64,000 bases of DNA from Ostrinia nubilalis (Eukaryota; Arthropoda; Insecta; Lepidoptera; Crambidae), in contig NC_087099.1 of the NCBI RefSeq assembly GCF_963855985.1, positions 12,554,001-12,618,000 of the forward strand. The letters are read 5' to 3'. The notes under the pieces are model-generated. The model searched no databases, had not been told where the DNA came from, and was given only the letters and a program-made list of their open reading frames with translations. Shown here piece by piece: positions 34,671-47,895 of the stretch (the first letter of the stretch is position 1; every line of letters starts with the position of its first letter). A program made the translations under genes and the position numbers.

Positions 34671-36747
34671 ACAATACACTAATATTATTTTTAATTAACA
34701 CAAAATAATCATTTTGTCTTATTTGAAACAACGTTCAAATTGTCTTTACAATAACCGCACGTTGCTTCCATTTTATCTCAATATGTAAAGTTATTTTATT
34801 ATGAAAAGAAAAAGAAAATGTTGTAGTAACAAATGACGCCAATTTAAACGCTACCTCCACCGGCGCTATCTCGCGGCGCAGGCGTGTAATCACGGCCTTA
34901 CGGTTATGGCGCGCTTGTTTATGATTACGCCACGTGTTTATTTTTGGAAACATCAAACATGGAACCTTACCCTTACCGTCCCGAAATATTATTTGCCCGT
35001 CTCACTTGTGTATGATTTTATTGTATTTTTTTTATGGTAAGGCTAAAAATACGACCATTCTAATCCATTTGCACGATTTACACGATTTATCCATTTATAA
35101 AGCACCATGCGTTTACTTATTACAAGTATTCCCGTCATCATAAGATGCTAGTGTTTTTCCGTGAAACTATTAATACGTATTTCAGTCCGTCTTTGTGTTT
35201 GTCACTTTAACAATTTTTTAACTTTCTTTTAACGAAATCATATCGATACTATACATATTTATTCGACTGCGCCTTATTTTGCTACGATAATTATATGTAT
35301 AGGATATTACACTGATGTTATGTCGTAATAATAAGTCGCAAAGTTCAAAGAATGTTTGTGGCAGCAAACGCGCCCATTTGGATATTAATCTGACTCTACA
35401 TAAGGCGATATACTCAAGGCAAACTATGGTTACACTTATAGCTTTCAGTCTTATTGCCTCGCCTTAAGAGTGAAAACTTAACAAGTGTTTGCACCATACT
35501 ATACCTGCAGAAAACAGCGCACTGCCCCGCGTGACCCAGTTCCACCTATTCAAATACATTTGCGAGACTTTATTCAGGCTTTCTGTTGTAAAATAACATC
35601 TTTGGGTTGTTCTTGATTTAATGGATGCGGAATTAAGAGACAGCGGGCGCGGCAAGTGGTCTTCGAGAGGTCATCGCGCTTTATTGGAGGCCCATCGAAC
35701 CACTCACTTGTGATTTCTTACTGTTCCCCCTCTAGCGAAGGGCCCTTGGCGTGCGTTTGTAAATGGCTACAATTTGAACACCTTCTTTTAGCTTCGACAG
35801 TGTAGGTAAGGCTATGAATAGAACTTGACAAAGGGATCGTAAAAATGAAAGATTTTTTTGTTAGCCAGCAGTTATTGGTGAAATCAATCTCGCAAGTTCA
35901 AACAAAGTGAACAACGGAACAGAAACTCATTTCATTTTACTTATACTCAGAGGCATTTTCGTTAGTTGATAGTTCTTCTAAAAATATTCTTGACCTCTCC
36001 GCTTTTAAAACTCTAGGGCCATGACATTCAACTGCAAAGTTTGTTAGATCAATAAACCAAGCTTCAAAATCTGCATTTTGGTACACTGCACAATCAGCCA
36101 GCTTATGTAACCCTATTGTTTTAGCTTTCAATGAACTTAGAATGCTGTTAGCTGCATTAAAACGAGCTTATCGTAGCTCTGAATAATCTTTACAATTAGT
36201 AAAGCAACTGTTCAGATGATGCCAAAGCCTTAAATTAGTAACCAACGAATAATAAAATAAAATAAATAAAGTACAAAACATAAATAAAATAAGTTTCGAC
36301 TGTATTGCTAAAGCCATGATCACAAGCAGCTATATTTATAATACCAAACCCTATTTAGCTCCCACCGCAAACACCGTTTGGAAAGAGCAATTTTGTGCTA
36401 TTTCTTCATGAACCCAATTTACTTACGCGGTAATAAATCACCGAATCTACCACACTGGCATTATCAGGGAATGCTCGTGATAATCAGTGATCAATATTGA
36501 GGCGATCAGCGCACAATGCGCTGGGAGCGGCAGTCTGGGACTTCAAGGCCGGGCGGCTCCGGAAAGAATCGAACGGAAAACAGTTTTCCGAAAACTAATT
36601 TGGAAATACAAACAGAAACCATTATGGTGCAGGTTTATGAGTAAAGTCTTTAATGGGAAAAGGGGTTATGGGAAGCGATTAACATGCTTATCACCAACGA
36701 TATTTCATCAGATATTATCAACCTTCTTTCCAAAGTTATAATGTTAC
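34671..36747. other. Intronic sequence; one possible coding remnant
   Basis: Mostly featureless. A - strand frame of about 75 codons (36165 to 35937; no ATG near its start) contains KLADCAVYQNADFEAWFIDL and has a protein-like composition, so it could be a transposon coding remnant. I cannot name it. Confidence 0.3.
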
Positions 36748-36960
36748 TAGCTTTCCGCCCGCGGCTTCGCCCGCGTGGAGTTTTGTCTGTCACAGAAAAA
36801 CTTTATCGCGCGCGTCCCTGTTTCAAAAACCGGGATAAAAACTATCCTATGTCCTTTCTCGGGACTCAAACTATCTCTATGCCAAATTTAATAAAAATCG
36901 GTTCAGTGGTTTAGGCGTGAAAGCAAGACAAACAGTCGGACAGAGTTACTTTAGAAGTAT
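36748..36960 (+). repeat. CAGA-family interspersed repeat
   Basis: It starts ACTAGCTTTCCGCCCGCGGC and runs through ATAAAAATCGGTTCAGTGGT to a degraded CAGTCGGACAGAG run, with the same order as the 4382 copy. A reverse-oriented copy lies 260 bp downstream. Confidence 0.8.
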
Positions 36961-37223
36961 AGATAATAACTCATACTCGTACCTGAATTGAGGATAAGGG
37001 AACGAAAGTAAAATTCAATCTCCACATTCCCCACACAAGTAGCACGAAGATTTTCAACACACTGGCAAATGAGTCAAGTCTCACCAAGTTTTCTGTTATC
37101 TATTCTTTTATTATCGATGCCCTATCTATACCGTAGGTATACCACCACCAGCACAGTATTATCAGTTTAATAAGGTTTACTCCTCGCTACAACCTAATAC
37201 GAACCTACTTAACTACATATTAA

Positions 37224-37456
37224 AAATATACCAATATTATAAATGCGAAAGTAACTCTGATCTGTCTGTCTGTCTCTCTTTCACGCCTAAAATACTGAAC
37301 TGATTTTGATAAAATTTGGCATAGAGATAGTTTGAGTCCCGGGAAAGGATATAGGATAGTTTTTATCCTGGTTTTTGAAACAGGGACGCGCGCGTAAAAG
37401 TTTTTCTGTGACAGACAAAATTCCACGCGGGCGAAGCCGCGGGCGGAAAGCTAGTT
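37224..37456 (-). repeat. CAGA-family interspersed repeat, - strand copy
   Basis: An AATATTATAAATGCGAAAGT tail, CTGTCTGTCTGTCT run and GCGAAGCCGCGGGCGGAAAG head make a full-length copy inverted relative to 36748. The two could pair as a foldback. Confidence 0.8.
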
Positions 37457-38165
37457 ATAATATAATTAGATACCTATTTACCTACTATGACATAATTAAG
37501 TATACTGCTGAATATAGAGGCATGAAACGAAATTTTGCGCAATTATTATATTAATGAATTACCTAATAATATACAGTTATAGACAGCTTAATAAATCTCT
37601 GTATGCGTATGGGTTTTTCCAAGCTATGCATGCAGATAATTAAATGTGTCATTTGTGCATTGTTTGCGTTGTTACGATATGAATAGAGACATATTTATGA
37701 CAAAAATTTATGTACTAGAAATTATGAAAATATGATGAATGTAAGTGGTAGAAATGGGTTTTGTATTCAGTTGAATATTTTTCGGGATAATTGACAGAAC
37801 GAAATTCAGGCGGGAAAAAGCAAAATATTTTAAATATTTTCAGTCGTATACAATAGTACCTTACACAGTTTATTTTAAAATCGATAAATGTCATGACATG
37901 CAACCCCTTCTTCTATACATATAACCTCCAAGTTGGCGACCCTGTGGGATGCCCTTCTCATCTATACGAACTGGCCCAGGCTATTCGGGGACTGCCCAAA
38001 ACATATGAAACTTTGATGAGACGTTAGCAACTTTTAACGGCCGCCATTTTCTCGAATGTTTTTTTATCAATGCATTAGTAATAAGTTTAGCTAATGCACA
38101 TATTATATGCCGTTCTCCAGAATGTACAAGCTTTCAAATAGTTACCTGAATAAATTATATACGTA

Positions 38166-38299
38166 CAGTCAGAGTCAAATAGTTCGAGACACCCAAAGTG
38201 ACCCAAAAGTTGTCAGCACAACCTTATTCCAATTGAAACAAAGACGTGTTGCGAACTTTTTGGCTACTTTGAGTGTCACAAACTATTTGACGCTGACTG
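38166..38299. mobile_element. MITE, Tc1/mariner-like ends and TA target
   Basis: CAGTCAGAGTCAAATAGTT and AACTATTTGACGCTGACTG are terminal inverted repeats of a 134-bp unit with TA on both sides. CAGT termini next to TA are characteristic of Tc1-type elements. Confidence 0.85.
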
Positions 38300-38301
38300 T
38301 A

Positions 38302-39535
38302 CCCATATCCTACCTTCGTGCAAGAGCATAATAATTAATTCTGAACCTAGGTACAATAGTACCTGTCCTTGGGTCTGTGTTTCAGCCAAGTTGTTGATAA
38401 TTACAGTTTCAAGTGCCCATTGAGTGCTTACAACGCAATATCATCCCTTTGTTAGGTAGAGAAAGGTCAGTGTAATTGTTTTTCAGTTTTTAGTAGAATG
38501 AGTCTCTACGGCATAAAACCTAAAACAGCTTCTTTTAAAAAATAACCCTTGCGAAGCACTGACGTTACTCTTAATGAAAATACAAAAGGAAACCTTACTT
38601 TGTTTTAAAGTATTAAATTATGTAGGTAATCTGGAATGGGGATCTTTTTATCACGGCCGGCGTCCGACACGGTCACAATCACAGTGACTGCTCAATAATG
38701 GGACTATTGGGAACACTTCCAACGCGACACACTGAAACTTTGATGAGCACTTCAACAATTTTATCACTTACTGACATTTCTTTAGTAAATAAAAAGTTAA
38801 TGTAAGGCTGGTGTCAGAGCAGTTTATGATCCGCTAAAGATCTCAGCACAATTTCTGATTCCATCTTCCATTTTGATGGGTACCTTCGCGCACGAATACG
38901 CACAATCGATCCTGCGTCTCCTGAAACATTGATGAGAACCTTTTGCAATTTTTATTCGTGTTTTACTGCCGCTCTGCTCGGTTCGTTTTATTGTATTTTT
39001 AGCAAAGAGGGTTGTCGTAATTTTGCTTGAGCAACGAATTTGCATTATGTATTGTTGAAACAGCACTTTGTCGTCGCCTCAAAGTTAGCTTTAGAGAGAT
39101 TGCCTATTATACGAGACATTTTGATCACTAGTCGCAATAAAAGCAACAGTCAAAAAGTATAAACTCAAAAGCAATCCTGAAAATTGTTTTAATTTATTAG
39201 TAGATAAATTTAACTAAGATTAGTACTAGTTTTATGTTACGTTTCATATTGTAATGTTCATTCTCAACAATGAAAGGTAGTTGACTTGAATTGAACATCT
39301 TTCGATCGACGTCTACTTGCTATTCCAAGACAGTCTTGCGTTGAATTTATGGAGCAAACTTTCAGTATTGACAATGGAAAGAATTTTATTTCAGTTGGTG
39401 AAGTTTTAATGATTGGTGAATAACAAAGTCATGTCTGAGAGATCATCAGAAAGCCCATTGCCGCCATTAGCCCGGATCATTTAAGTTTACATGGCCTACT
39501 GTAGAGTTCCCCCCGTAAGCTCAATTTCTGTTCTA
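38302..39535. other. No gene recognised
   Basis: Intronic sequence without splice-bounded coding segments or clear repeat ends. Confidence 0.4.
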
Positions 39536-39536
39536 G

Positions 39537-39672
39537 ATCGTCAATCCACCTAGAGGGGGGTGCCCACACTACGTCTTCCGATCTGGTAAAGATCGCGGAA
39601 GGTGCCTGGATGCGGGCGGCGCCTTGTCCATTGTCCAGCTGTGGTCGTCATTTGGCTGAAACGAACGATTCA
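39537..39672. repeat. Rearranged RTE LINE fragments
   Basis: CACCTAGAGGGGGGTGCCCA near 39547 matches the LINE in - orientation. GATGCGGGCGGCGCC ... CATTTGGCTGAAACGAACGA (39608-39669) matches its 3' end in + orientation. This points to an inversion or two insertions. Confidence 0.5.
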
Positions 39673-39829
39673 GTTTCTGTTGCCAAAATCTCGCTTCTAT
39701 ACATTAGCTTATCCGCGCTAATGTTGCCACGTTTTGCCATAAAAACTTAGTTTGACCCTAATGTGGACAATAAAAGCTTTGGAAGTGAATGTAGCCGTTT
39801 CTCTATAATTAGGAGCCTTGTCTATGCCG

Positions 39830-40072
39830 CAGCATTAAACACAAGCGGGTACAAACTAGGCAGCTGCTCGCAGCTGTCGCGGACTGGGAAAAATAGGTTC
39901 TGTGGAATTTGCTTTGTTTCACAAACAGTGGCCTCATTTAAAAGTCTAGAAAATTCCTTCTCTGTAACATTGAATGCGCAATCGAAACATTGTAGCTGTC
40001 GCTTTATTACTGTTACAGCTTTTCATTTCCTCAATCTTGTCAGAAGCTCAAGTCCAATAGCTCTACAATATC
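39830..40072 (-). pseudogene. Unidentified coding-like remnant, probably transposon-derived
   Basis: One - strand frame is open for about 65 codons and contains RQLQCFDCAFNVTEKEFSRL, with Cys, aromatic and charged residues spaced as in real proteins. A TGA interrupts it on its upstream side. The upstream 65 bp (40006-40070) recur exactly at 41329-41393, so it belongs to a mobile unit. Family not recognised. Confidence 0.4.
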
Positions 40073-40560
40073 TGGGGGCACGGCAGTGCCCCCGCCCAAG
40101 TCGAGCGCGAAGCAAACACTGCCGTACCATCCTTTACTGGAACCATTTCGCCGCATTTTCAGGCCCCTATTTGAGAACCTCTGGATAAGACCAGAACGCT
40201 GAAATTTTCGTTATCTAGTAAGCTATAATCACAGACTTAAAATCCAAAATTTCAAGTCTGTAGGTCATTTAGTTTCGAAGTTAAGCGAAAGCAAAGTTTC
40301 GCATTTATGACACTCACTCACTGATGATCATCAAAATAGAACTAGTACTTCCCATAAACTCAGAGAGCTGAAATTTGGTACAGAGTTAGGGTTTAATGGC
40401 CACATTAAGGGAAAACTATAAAAACTAGGAAAATCGAAGATCTGGAGTAACACCATAATTCATAATCAATACTACTAGCGCCACACCGGCATCGTGGTGT
40501 TCGCCTGTACCGCTCACCGCTAGATGGCGCTAGCACTTTGAGCGTCGATTTTCTGCACCG
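40073..40560. repeat. Probable dispersed repeat
   Basis: It contains GGGGGCACGGCAGTGCCCCC (a short GC palindrome), CTGAAATTTTCG/CTGAAATTTGGT-type phrases and CTAGCGCCACA...TAGATGGCGCTAG. These phrases look repeat-derived; element boundaries are unclear. Confidence 0.4.
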
Positions 40561-40828
40561 CGGTGTCCAGATTTTTTTTCCTTTCTAGACCCCCCCGTCG
40601 ATTAAGTTGAATGTTGTGTAATTTATTTACATTTCGTTTATTTCGTTTATTATATCGTAAGGTTCGCTAAGGTTAAGGTTATGATATTAAAACCATTCTG
40701 ATTCATTGTCCATTTTAAAGGTCGTTGAGTTTATTTGTGTTTAACTGTTTAATATCGTAAAAAAATGTCGATAATATTTAAAGACGACGACGTTAAATAA
40801 TTATGCCACATTCTACAAAAAGGAGTGA

Positions 40829-41331
40829 AATCCCACCAAAAACATTCTGTAAAAAACTAGCCAAGTCTCGATGGAGCTGCTTGTTTATCTCTAAAAAGTA
40901 ATGAAATCTAGACAAAGTCGTGCCAAGTCTATGGTTCCTTCCTGCGATTTCTTTATTATTATAGTTAATGTTGTGTGACTTGGCCGTTGAACAATCTTTA
41001 TTAAGATAATCATACATAAGTATTATTGAAATACGCAGCTTTATTAAGCCTACAATTGACTGGTTATTGAATCAACGTTTTCCAAGTGGCAATTTTCCAT
41101 CATCAATGGATAGCGGTTCTGGCGACAGATTGGTGCAATGGTGTCATAGAGCACCTGGTTTTGTACACTTCAACGGCCAAGTCACACAACATTAACTATA
41201 ATAATAAAGAAATCGCAGGAAGGAACCATAGACTTGGCACGACTTTGTCTAGATTTCATTACTTTTTAGAGATAAACAAGCAGCTCCATCGAGACTTGGC
41301 TAGTTTTTTACAGAATGTTTTTGGTGGGATT
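40829..41331. repeat. Exact 162-bp inverted repeat with 179-bp spacer
   Basis: Arms 40829-40990 and 41170-41331 appear identical as reverse complements across their whole length. Each arm carries the same open frame, read towards the outside, containing LGTTLSRFHYFLEINKQLHR, which may be a transposon coding remnant. Immediately after the right arm is a 65-bp direct repeat of 40006-40070. Exact identity implies a recent inverted duplication or gene conversion. Confidence 0.9.
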
Positions 41332-41399
41332 ACTGTTACAGCTTTTCATTTCCTCAATCTTGTCAGAAGCTCAAGTCCAATAGCTCTACAATCTATTTC

Positions 41400-43185
41400 A
41401 TTATATTGAAGCTATGGCACAGATTTACTTTTGGTCTTATAATTATGATATCACTGTGTTACTTTTAGCCTCAATCTTAGTTAAAATGACAATAAAGCGT
41501 AAAACATATTAGGTGCGAGTATGTGATTCGCAAAACACTGTAGAAAAACGATCTAATGAATAAAGTCTGCATTCTGTATAGCAATCAATTAAAATTATTA
41601 TGTTTTAGCGTTCAACGCTGCGAATTATAAAAGTCACTTTTTATATAAAAATAATATGGAATGTTCCACTCCAGGCCTTGGCTAATTACCCGTTGCCCGA
41701 TATATCGTGTGTGCGGGCGCCTGCAACCGACGCGCTCCGCTCCGCTTGACCAAGCCACTGTAACGAGCTGGGATTTGAGCGCAATTCGGAATCATATACT
41801 TCAGTAACTTTTTACACAGTACTTTTTAATCAAGAGTACAAGTCGGGCTTAATCCTTCACCACGTTTCACTTTTTACCTCTGACTATTCACAAAAATAAG
41901 CTACATTTTTTACAGGGAAAGCCATATCTTCTGGAATAGATTAGACTTTTTCAATGACAATTTTGTTTTTAGTCATTTCGTTTTAGATTACAGAGACATA
42001 AACTCTAAAATCATATTTGTGAAAATAATGTGTAGCTTATCGAGCTTGTTGCCAACAACTCCATACTAACTTTAACTCGTACATCAATGTTTCGAACGAC
42101 GCGCCTGCATTCGACATCCGTCCGTAACTCGCGCTCCGCTTCGCTCATACAAAGATAAAGTTGACTAAATGGCATCGGTGAGAGTGGAGTTGACCGCCTT
42201 TATTATTACAACTAATATACAGATGGAGGTACTTCAACGTTTATTGCTGATTAAGTGCAAAGATTCAGCTCTTCATATTATCTGGGTTAAGGATTTAGGG
42301 ATATAAAACTCATTCATATTGCCAGAGATAAGGATAGGGATATAAAGGGTTGGAGACTGACCATCCTCGTTGTCCAACGTAGATAAATGTAGCTGAATTA
42401 ATACAAGATATTCTCTTGTGATGTTTTATGATATTGCATTCCGAAGAATGTTTGCGTCCGCTTGAAAAGCACAAAGATATTATATTACTACTAGTCTAGT
42501 ACTGCGACTAGAAAATTAATAAAAATTCTTATATTTTTCAGCGAGAGATGCCGCAGCAAGATTGTTTGTTCCAATTGATACGGCGGAGTAAACAGCCGCC
42601 TGATTGAATTGGTTCATGTTTTATGCAACAGGGCAAGATTCCAATCAGCCGGGTAACCCGTTTAATTCGATTTTAATGTCGAATTCAGATATTTAAGATA
42701 CGTATCAGCACGTCCACGCTGCTCCGGCTAATATCGTTAATGACCTGAATATTGCCTGGCGCGGCTTATCTGATATCGCTACCAAGTTCACAATACTGTG
42801 GGAGTTAGTGATTAGATCTGCAATACGTAACACCGAAAGTTTTAAGGCGTTGAAAGTTGATGCCCATTGCACCAAATCACAGTTACGTCAACGTATTTTT
42901 GAAATCTTCTAAGTATCGTTTATACTTAGATAGATTTCAAAAATAAGTCTCTGAGTCTAACAATGTTTATCTATTTATCTATCTTGCTTTTAGAATAATT
43001 CTCGCCTCAGAATACTTACTACATGATATCAACAATACAGGGTGTAAAAAAGGACGAACCAAAAATGTGTTGGTTCAGAGTGAAGTCTAGCATACAGGAA
43101 AAATATAAAAAACATACAAACTTTAAAAATAGAAAGATTATTTTGTTTAATAAGAACTGCAGCTTGCAGAAAATACACTGATATA
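41400..43185. other. No gene recognised; small hairpin
   Basis: AT-rich intronic sequence. A hairpin (TTTTTGAAATCTTCTAAGTA and its near-complement) spans 42894-42945. GC-rich patches lie near 41700-41760 and 42095-42140. A stray ACAGGGTGT end at about 43039 has no partner. Confidence 0.4.
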
Positions 43186-43862
43186 CAGGGTGGAAACGAT
43201 AAGTGATCTCATTCGATTATTTCTAAACTAAACAAGATATCGAAAAACTGTTTACTAATCCTGAAAGTACTTCACAAGCTCTATCCAACGGTACCAATAT
43301 TAGGTTACAGAATTAACTGGATCTATCCGAAAATTTCATGTTTTCGGCCTCCATACTAAATGTATGCCAGCCAAACAATAACAAAAGTATTTTTTTTTAT
43401 TAAATAATAAACACTTAAAATTAACTCGTAAATTGCATTCTTTTTTAAAATTATTCTTGGAAAACATTGGTTTTAGGCTTTACTTGCTATAATATTAACA
43501 AGACATGAGTGCCATGACTGTGGCTGTACTAAATGTATGGAAGCAGGAAACATTGACTTTTTGAATGGATCCTGTTTATTTTGTAACATTTTATTGGTAC
43601 CTTTGGATAGAGCTCGTGAAGCACTTTCAGGATCAGTAACCAGTATTTGAATATCTTGTATAGTTTTTAATATTATGTGGTTTTACTAAATGTATGGAAG
43701 CTGGATACATTGAATTTTCGGATAGATCCAGTTTATTTTGTAACCTATTATTGCTACCGTTTGAAAGAGCTTCTAAAGCACTTTCAGAATCAGTAATCAA
43801 TTTTTCGATATCTTGTATAGTTTAGAAATAATCGAGTGAGATCACTTAACGTTTCCACCCTG
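43186..43862. mobile_element. MITE with about 100-bp TIRs and internal duplication
   Basis: CAGGGTGGAAACGATAAGTG at the left is mirrored by CACTTAACGTTTCCACCCTG at the right, and complementarity extends about 100 bp inward. TA flanks both sides. The right half contains two direct copies of an about 130-bp segment (GCACTTTCAG[G/A]ATCAGTAA...ATATCTTGTATAG), so the terminal block was duplicated internally. Confidence 0.85.
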
Positions 43863-44112
43863 TAGACAAGTGTACAGAAAATTGACGGCCAAACTTCATC
43901 ACTCAAGCCTTTCCCATACATATTTCAGGACGATATCTTCCCGTCTTGAGAGCAATGTGAAAGATTTATACATAGAGCATAAGATATATGATTATGTACC
44001 TATGTCTGAGAATAAGCTGCCATGTGCGGGCACGAGATGTATGTGGGAGATTTGGGCTGTCATTGTTTTTTTAGGATTGCTCATCCATTTTTTGCTGATC
44101 CTCCGCGAAATA

Positions 44113-47100
44113 TAGTAGGGAATTTAGTGCAATGATTTGTATGGAGACCCCTCCACTTTGGTATAGAAGGCACATTTTTGCACCAGTTGTTCTTTGGGTG
44201 CTCCTGAGTAGATTTCCGTCGGTAGACATCGGGAGCCCCCCCTGTGGTAGCAGGGGGAGGGGGGGCAAGTTTCCTTCTGCCGCGCTTCACTTTAAGGCCC
44301 ATATCTTCAAAACTATGGGTATTAGGGCAAGTGTGGTGTCATTTTCGGATAATTAAAGGATGGCGAATTCATTTCTAGAACAAACTTTTTGCCTTTTCAT
44401 ACAAAAAAATAGAAATATTGAGTAAAATTCACAAAAACCAAAAAGTATTTTTTTAAAAAAACGTCGTTTACTTTTAAACCACTGGAGATAATCTAATAAA
44501 AAAAATATGTCCTGAAAGCTACATTTATCAGGATTATAAATATATACCATTGTATGGTACTTTTTTTTAAAAAAGTAGGTGAAAAAAATTTTTTCTTCAG
44601 GACACAGCGGGCGAATTTTAATGCGCGTCGGAAAAAATATATTTATTTTATCCATGAATTCATACTATTTGGTTCATAAGCAAGTAAAGATTATTATTTT
44701 AGAATTTATTTAGAGTTCCTGGCACATCATGCTACCATGATTTGTATTTTTTCTTCAATTAATTTTGAACTCTATGTGTAAGACATAAGGTTGAAAATAG
44801 TTTAAATACATTGTATTATTGAAAATATCATAAGAAGAAAGCACTAAATAAAGAACTTGAATTTGTCTAAACGTCTAATGATTATTATTATTATTTTAAT
44901 TAACATTTTTATTTCTACATACTATTGTACCAGTGATAACGGAAAGGTAAGTGTGAGAAAAGTGAGGATTGATATTATCATAGTACGGGAGATTATTTTT
45001 AACACAAAGGCTACGGCTGTGACCATTATAGTTGTTTTTTCAGACAGCACCAGCTTCTGCACTACTTCTTGCACTTACATCTCACCATTTCCAGGCAAGC
45101 TTCGGCAGCTACGGGCAAATCGGTCCATGTAGGCTCCATGTTGCTATCGACTCCGGTCCACACCCAACCAGTCGGATAAAGGGAAGACTGAGTCGGTTGC
45201 TTGCAACTGATCCTATAAGCGAACCCCTTGATATACTGCCAGTAGCCAATGCTGATACAAAGCTGTCTGGGTTATTTTATGTAGGGTCACACCTAAGCGT
45301 AGTTCACAGCAACCCATTAGGATCTTTATTCTCCCTTTTTTATTTATTCCCTATCATCCAAAAAAATCCTATCCATTAGTTAAGTGAATTAAGCGTCTGA
45401 GTGAAAGCCACCTAATAGTCTTCTGATGCCGGATATGCTGACCCAAGCAGATCCATCCTTACAGTATTGTTTCATGGACTCCACATTGTATTCCACATGC
45501 TCGAGAGCTTCTGTTGTTAGGCCCATTGTGTGGGACATGTGATTCGTTCCATAATGCCCAGTTTGCGTACCTGTAATTTCTTGGGCATACCTTTGAAAAG
45601 TTTTCTTCATGACCCTGTATTTCCCTTTAGGAATGATTTGGAGAGGCTTATATCGTTGGAGCTTTCCCATTCAGCCCTGTTATTCTTGGATATGGCCATA
45701 TTATGGCCATGAGGTACCTAAGCTTTTAGATAAAGGTACTATCAGTTCTGACCCAATAGGTATCGTCTCTGACCCTTGTCTCGCTTGACTGTCGGCTCTC
45801 TCATTGCATTCGATCCGTGTATGTCCAGGTATCCCACATTAGGGACACTTTGTCATGCCTTCAGAGTTTGTTCATCTTTAAGATTGCATCTAGAATACCT
45901 AATTCTAGACTCAACCTTTACTGAGGCGATGGCTTTGTTTGAGTGCTGCCTGGCTGTGGCTAAGGATGTAAATATTGCGTTTCTTACACCCCTGTTTTTA
46001 GTGCACACATAATTATAGCGTAGAATTCAGCTTGAAATACTGTAGCAAACCTCCTTAAACGTTCACTGTGTTTATTACTACATGCTTGACTATTAACGAG
46101 TGCTGTAAGTGCCCACCAACCACTAGGCAGTTTTGTATCAGTATGTCAAGGGCAGTAATTAAGTCCTTATGATTTTTTCAAATTACATATTTAAAATTTA
46201 GTTGGTTCAAGGGGTTCGCGTATAGGGTCAGTTGCAAAGCAACCGACTCAGTCTTCCCTTTACCCGACTGGTTGGGGGTGGACCAGAATCGATAGCAACA
46301 TGGAGCCTACATGGACCAATTGCCCGTAGCTGCCGAAGCTTGCCTGGAAAGAAGTAGTGCAGAAGCTGGTGCTGTCTGAAAAAACAACTATAATGGTCAC
46401 AGCTACTATGATAGTCATGGTACTATGATAATATCAATCCTCTCTTTCCTCACACTTACCTTTCCGTTATCACTGGTACAATAGTATGTAGAAATAAAAA
46501 TGTTAATTAAAATAATAATAATAATAATCATTAGACGTTTAGACAAATTCAAGTTCTTTATTTAGTGCTTTCTTCTTATGATATTTTCAATAATACAATG
46601 TATTTAAACTATTTTCAACCTTATGTCTTACACATAGAGTTCAAAATTAATTGAAGAAAAAATACAAATCATGGTAGCATGATGTGCCAGGAACTCTAAA
46701 TAAATTCTAAAATAATAATCTTTACTTGCTTATGAACCAAATAGTATGAATTCATGGATAAAATAAATATTTTTTTCCGACGCGCATTAAAATTCGCCCG
46801 CTGTGTCCTGAAGAAAAAATTTTTTTCACCTTCTTTTAAAAAAAAAAGTACCATACAATGGTATATATTTATAATCCTGATAAATGTAGCTTTCAGGATA
46901 TATTTTTTTTATTAGATTATCTCCAGTGGTTTAAAAGTAAACGACGTTTTTTTAAAAAAATACTTTTTGGTTTTTGTGAATTTTACTCAATATTTCTATT
47001 TTTTTGTATGAAAAGGCAAAAAGTTTGTTCTAGAAATGAATTCGCCATCCTTTAATTATCCGAAAATGACACCACACTTGCCCTAATACCCATAGTTTTG

Positions 47101-47283
47101 AAGATATGGGCCTTAAAGTGAAGCGCGGCAGAAGGAAACTTGCCCCCCCTCCCCCTGCTACCACAGGGGGGGCTCCCGATGTCTACCGACGGAAATCTAC
47201 TCAGGAGCACCCAAAGAACAACTGGTGCAAAAATGAGCCTTCTATACCAAAGTGGAGGGGTTCTTGCACTAAATTCCCTACTA
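44113..47283. mobile_element. 3.2-kb composite: about 1.1-kb inverted arms around a LINE remnant
   Basis: Left arm 44113-45231 and right arm 46207-47283 are reverse complements with a few indels and substitutions. The outer ends read TAGTAGGGAATTTAGTGCAA and its inverse. The arms contain a GGGAGCCCCCCCTG block, AT-rich sequence, an AATAATAATAAT run and a final LINE-like 180 bp. The 975-bp spacer (45232-46206) is a decayed LINE RNase H region. Open frames in the arms are mirrored shadows with no recognisable domain. Either an inverted duplication or two opposed insertions could have made it. Confidence 0.85.
45389..46170 (-). pseudogene. Decayed LINE ORF2 fragment (RNase H and C-terminus)
   Basis: On the - strand, VFQAEFYAI (an RNase H motif) is followed in other frames by an NERADSQARQGSE-like segment, and then by a frame with KTFQRYAQEITGTQTGHYG and TMGL near 45530. 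That order (RNase H, then the Cys/His-type C-terminal region with a TGH and MGL signature) is known from RNase H-bearing LINEs such as the jockey and I groups. Stops and frameshifts separate the pieces, so it is not functional. Confidence 0.7.
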
Positions 47284-47289
47284 ATAAGC

Positions 47290-47895
47290 AAATATAAGAA
47301 GGTGTATCTGCTTATGGACGAGTATAGAATAAGCTTTTGAATACGAGTAAATTAAAATTCGTTTTGTGAATTTATAAAAAAGAACTAAGATAGATATAGC
47401 AAACAGTTTAACCTTAGGTTCCAGGGGAAATCTAAACCATTAAAAAGAAAAGACATAAAACCAATAAAACAAACAAGTCATACAGGATCCCTCGTAAACT
47501 TTTATTCTTCTATATTTAAACTTTAACTCTGCTGTAACTGAAAAAAAATGCTAGGTAGAGACAACAGCACATTAAACTAAATACTGTGGCATCTTATGTA
47601 GTTCTAATACGGGTGATTTTGCAACAAAAACTTATAGTCTGATGTACTGTTCTGTACATTTAGCCCTTTCCATTAGGTGCCGATGCCGAACCCGCCCTGA
47701 GATTGACGGAGAAGATTTATTATACAAATTGATGATTGATGCGGATAGTTCGGGAAGTGGGAAAGTAAGTCATTAGTATCCTATTCCTATTGTACGAGAG
47801 GAACGTAACTAATGAGATTTAACCACCATTAGTGTTCTGAAAATACCTACTTACCTAAAAATGTAACTTACTACTTACCTAAATCTGGCAGTAAT
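47290..47895. other. No gene recognised
   Basis: AT-rich sequence; no exon or repeat boundary seen. Confidence 0.4.

Noticed and set aside
44353..44655. 100-codon - strand frame, mirrored at 46858-47055
   Set aside because: It lies in the inverted arms, is Phe/Lys-rich from AT-rich DNA and has no recognisable domain.
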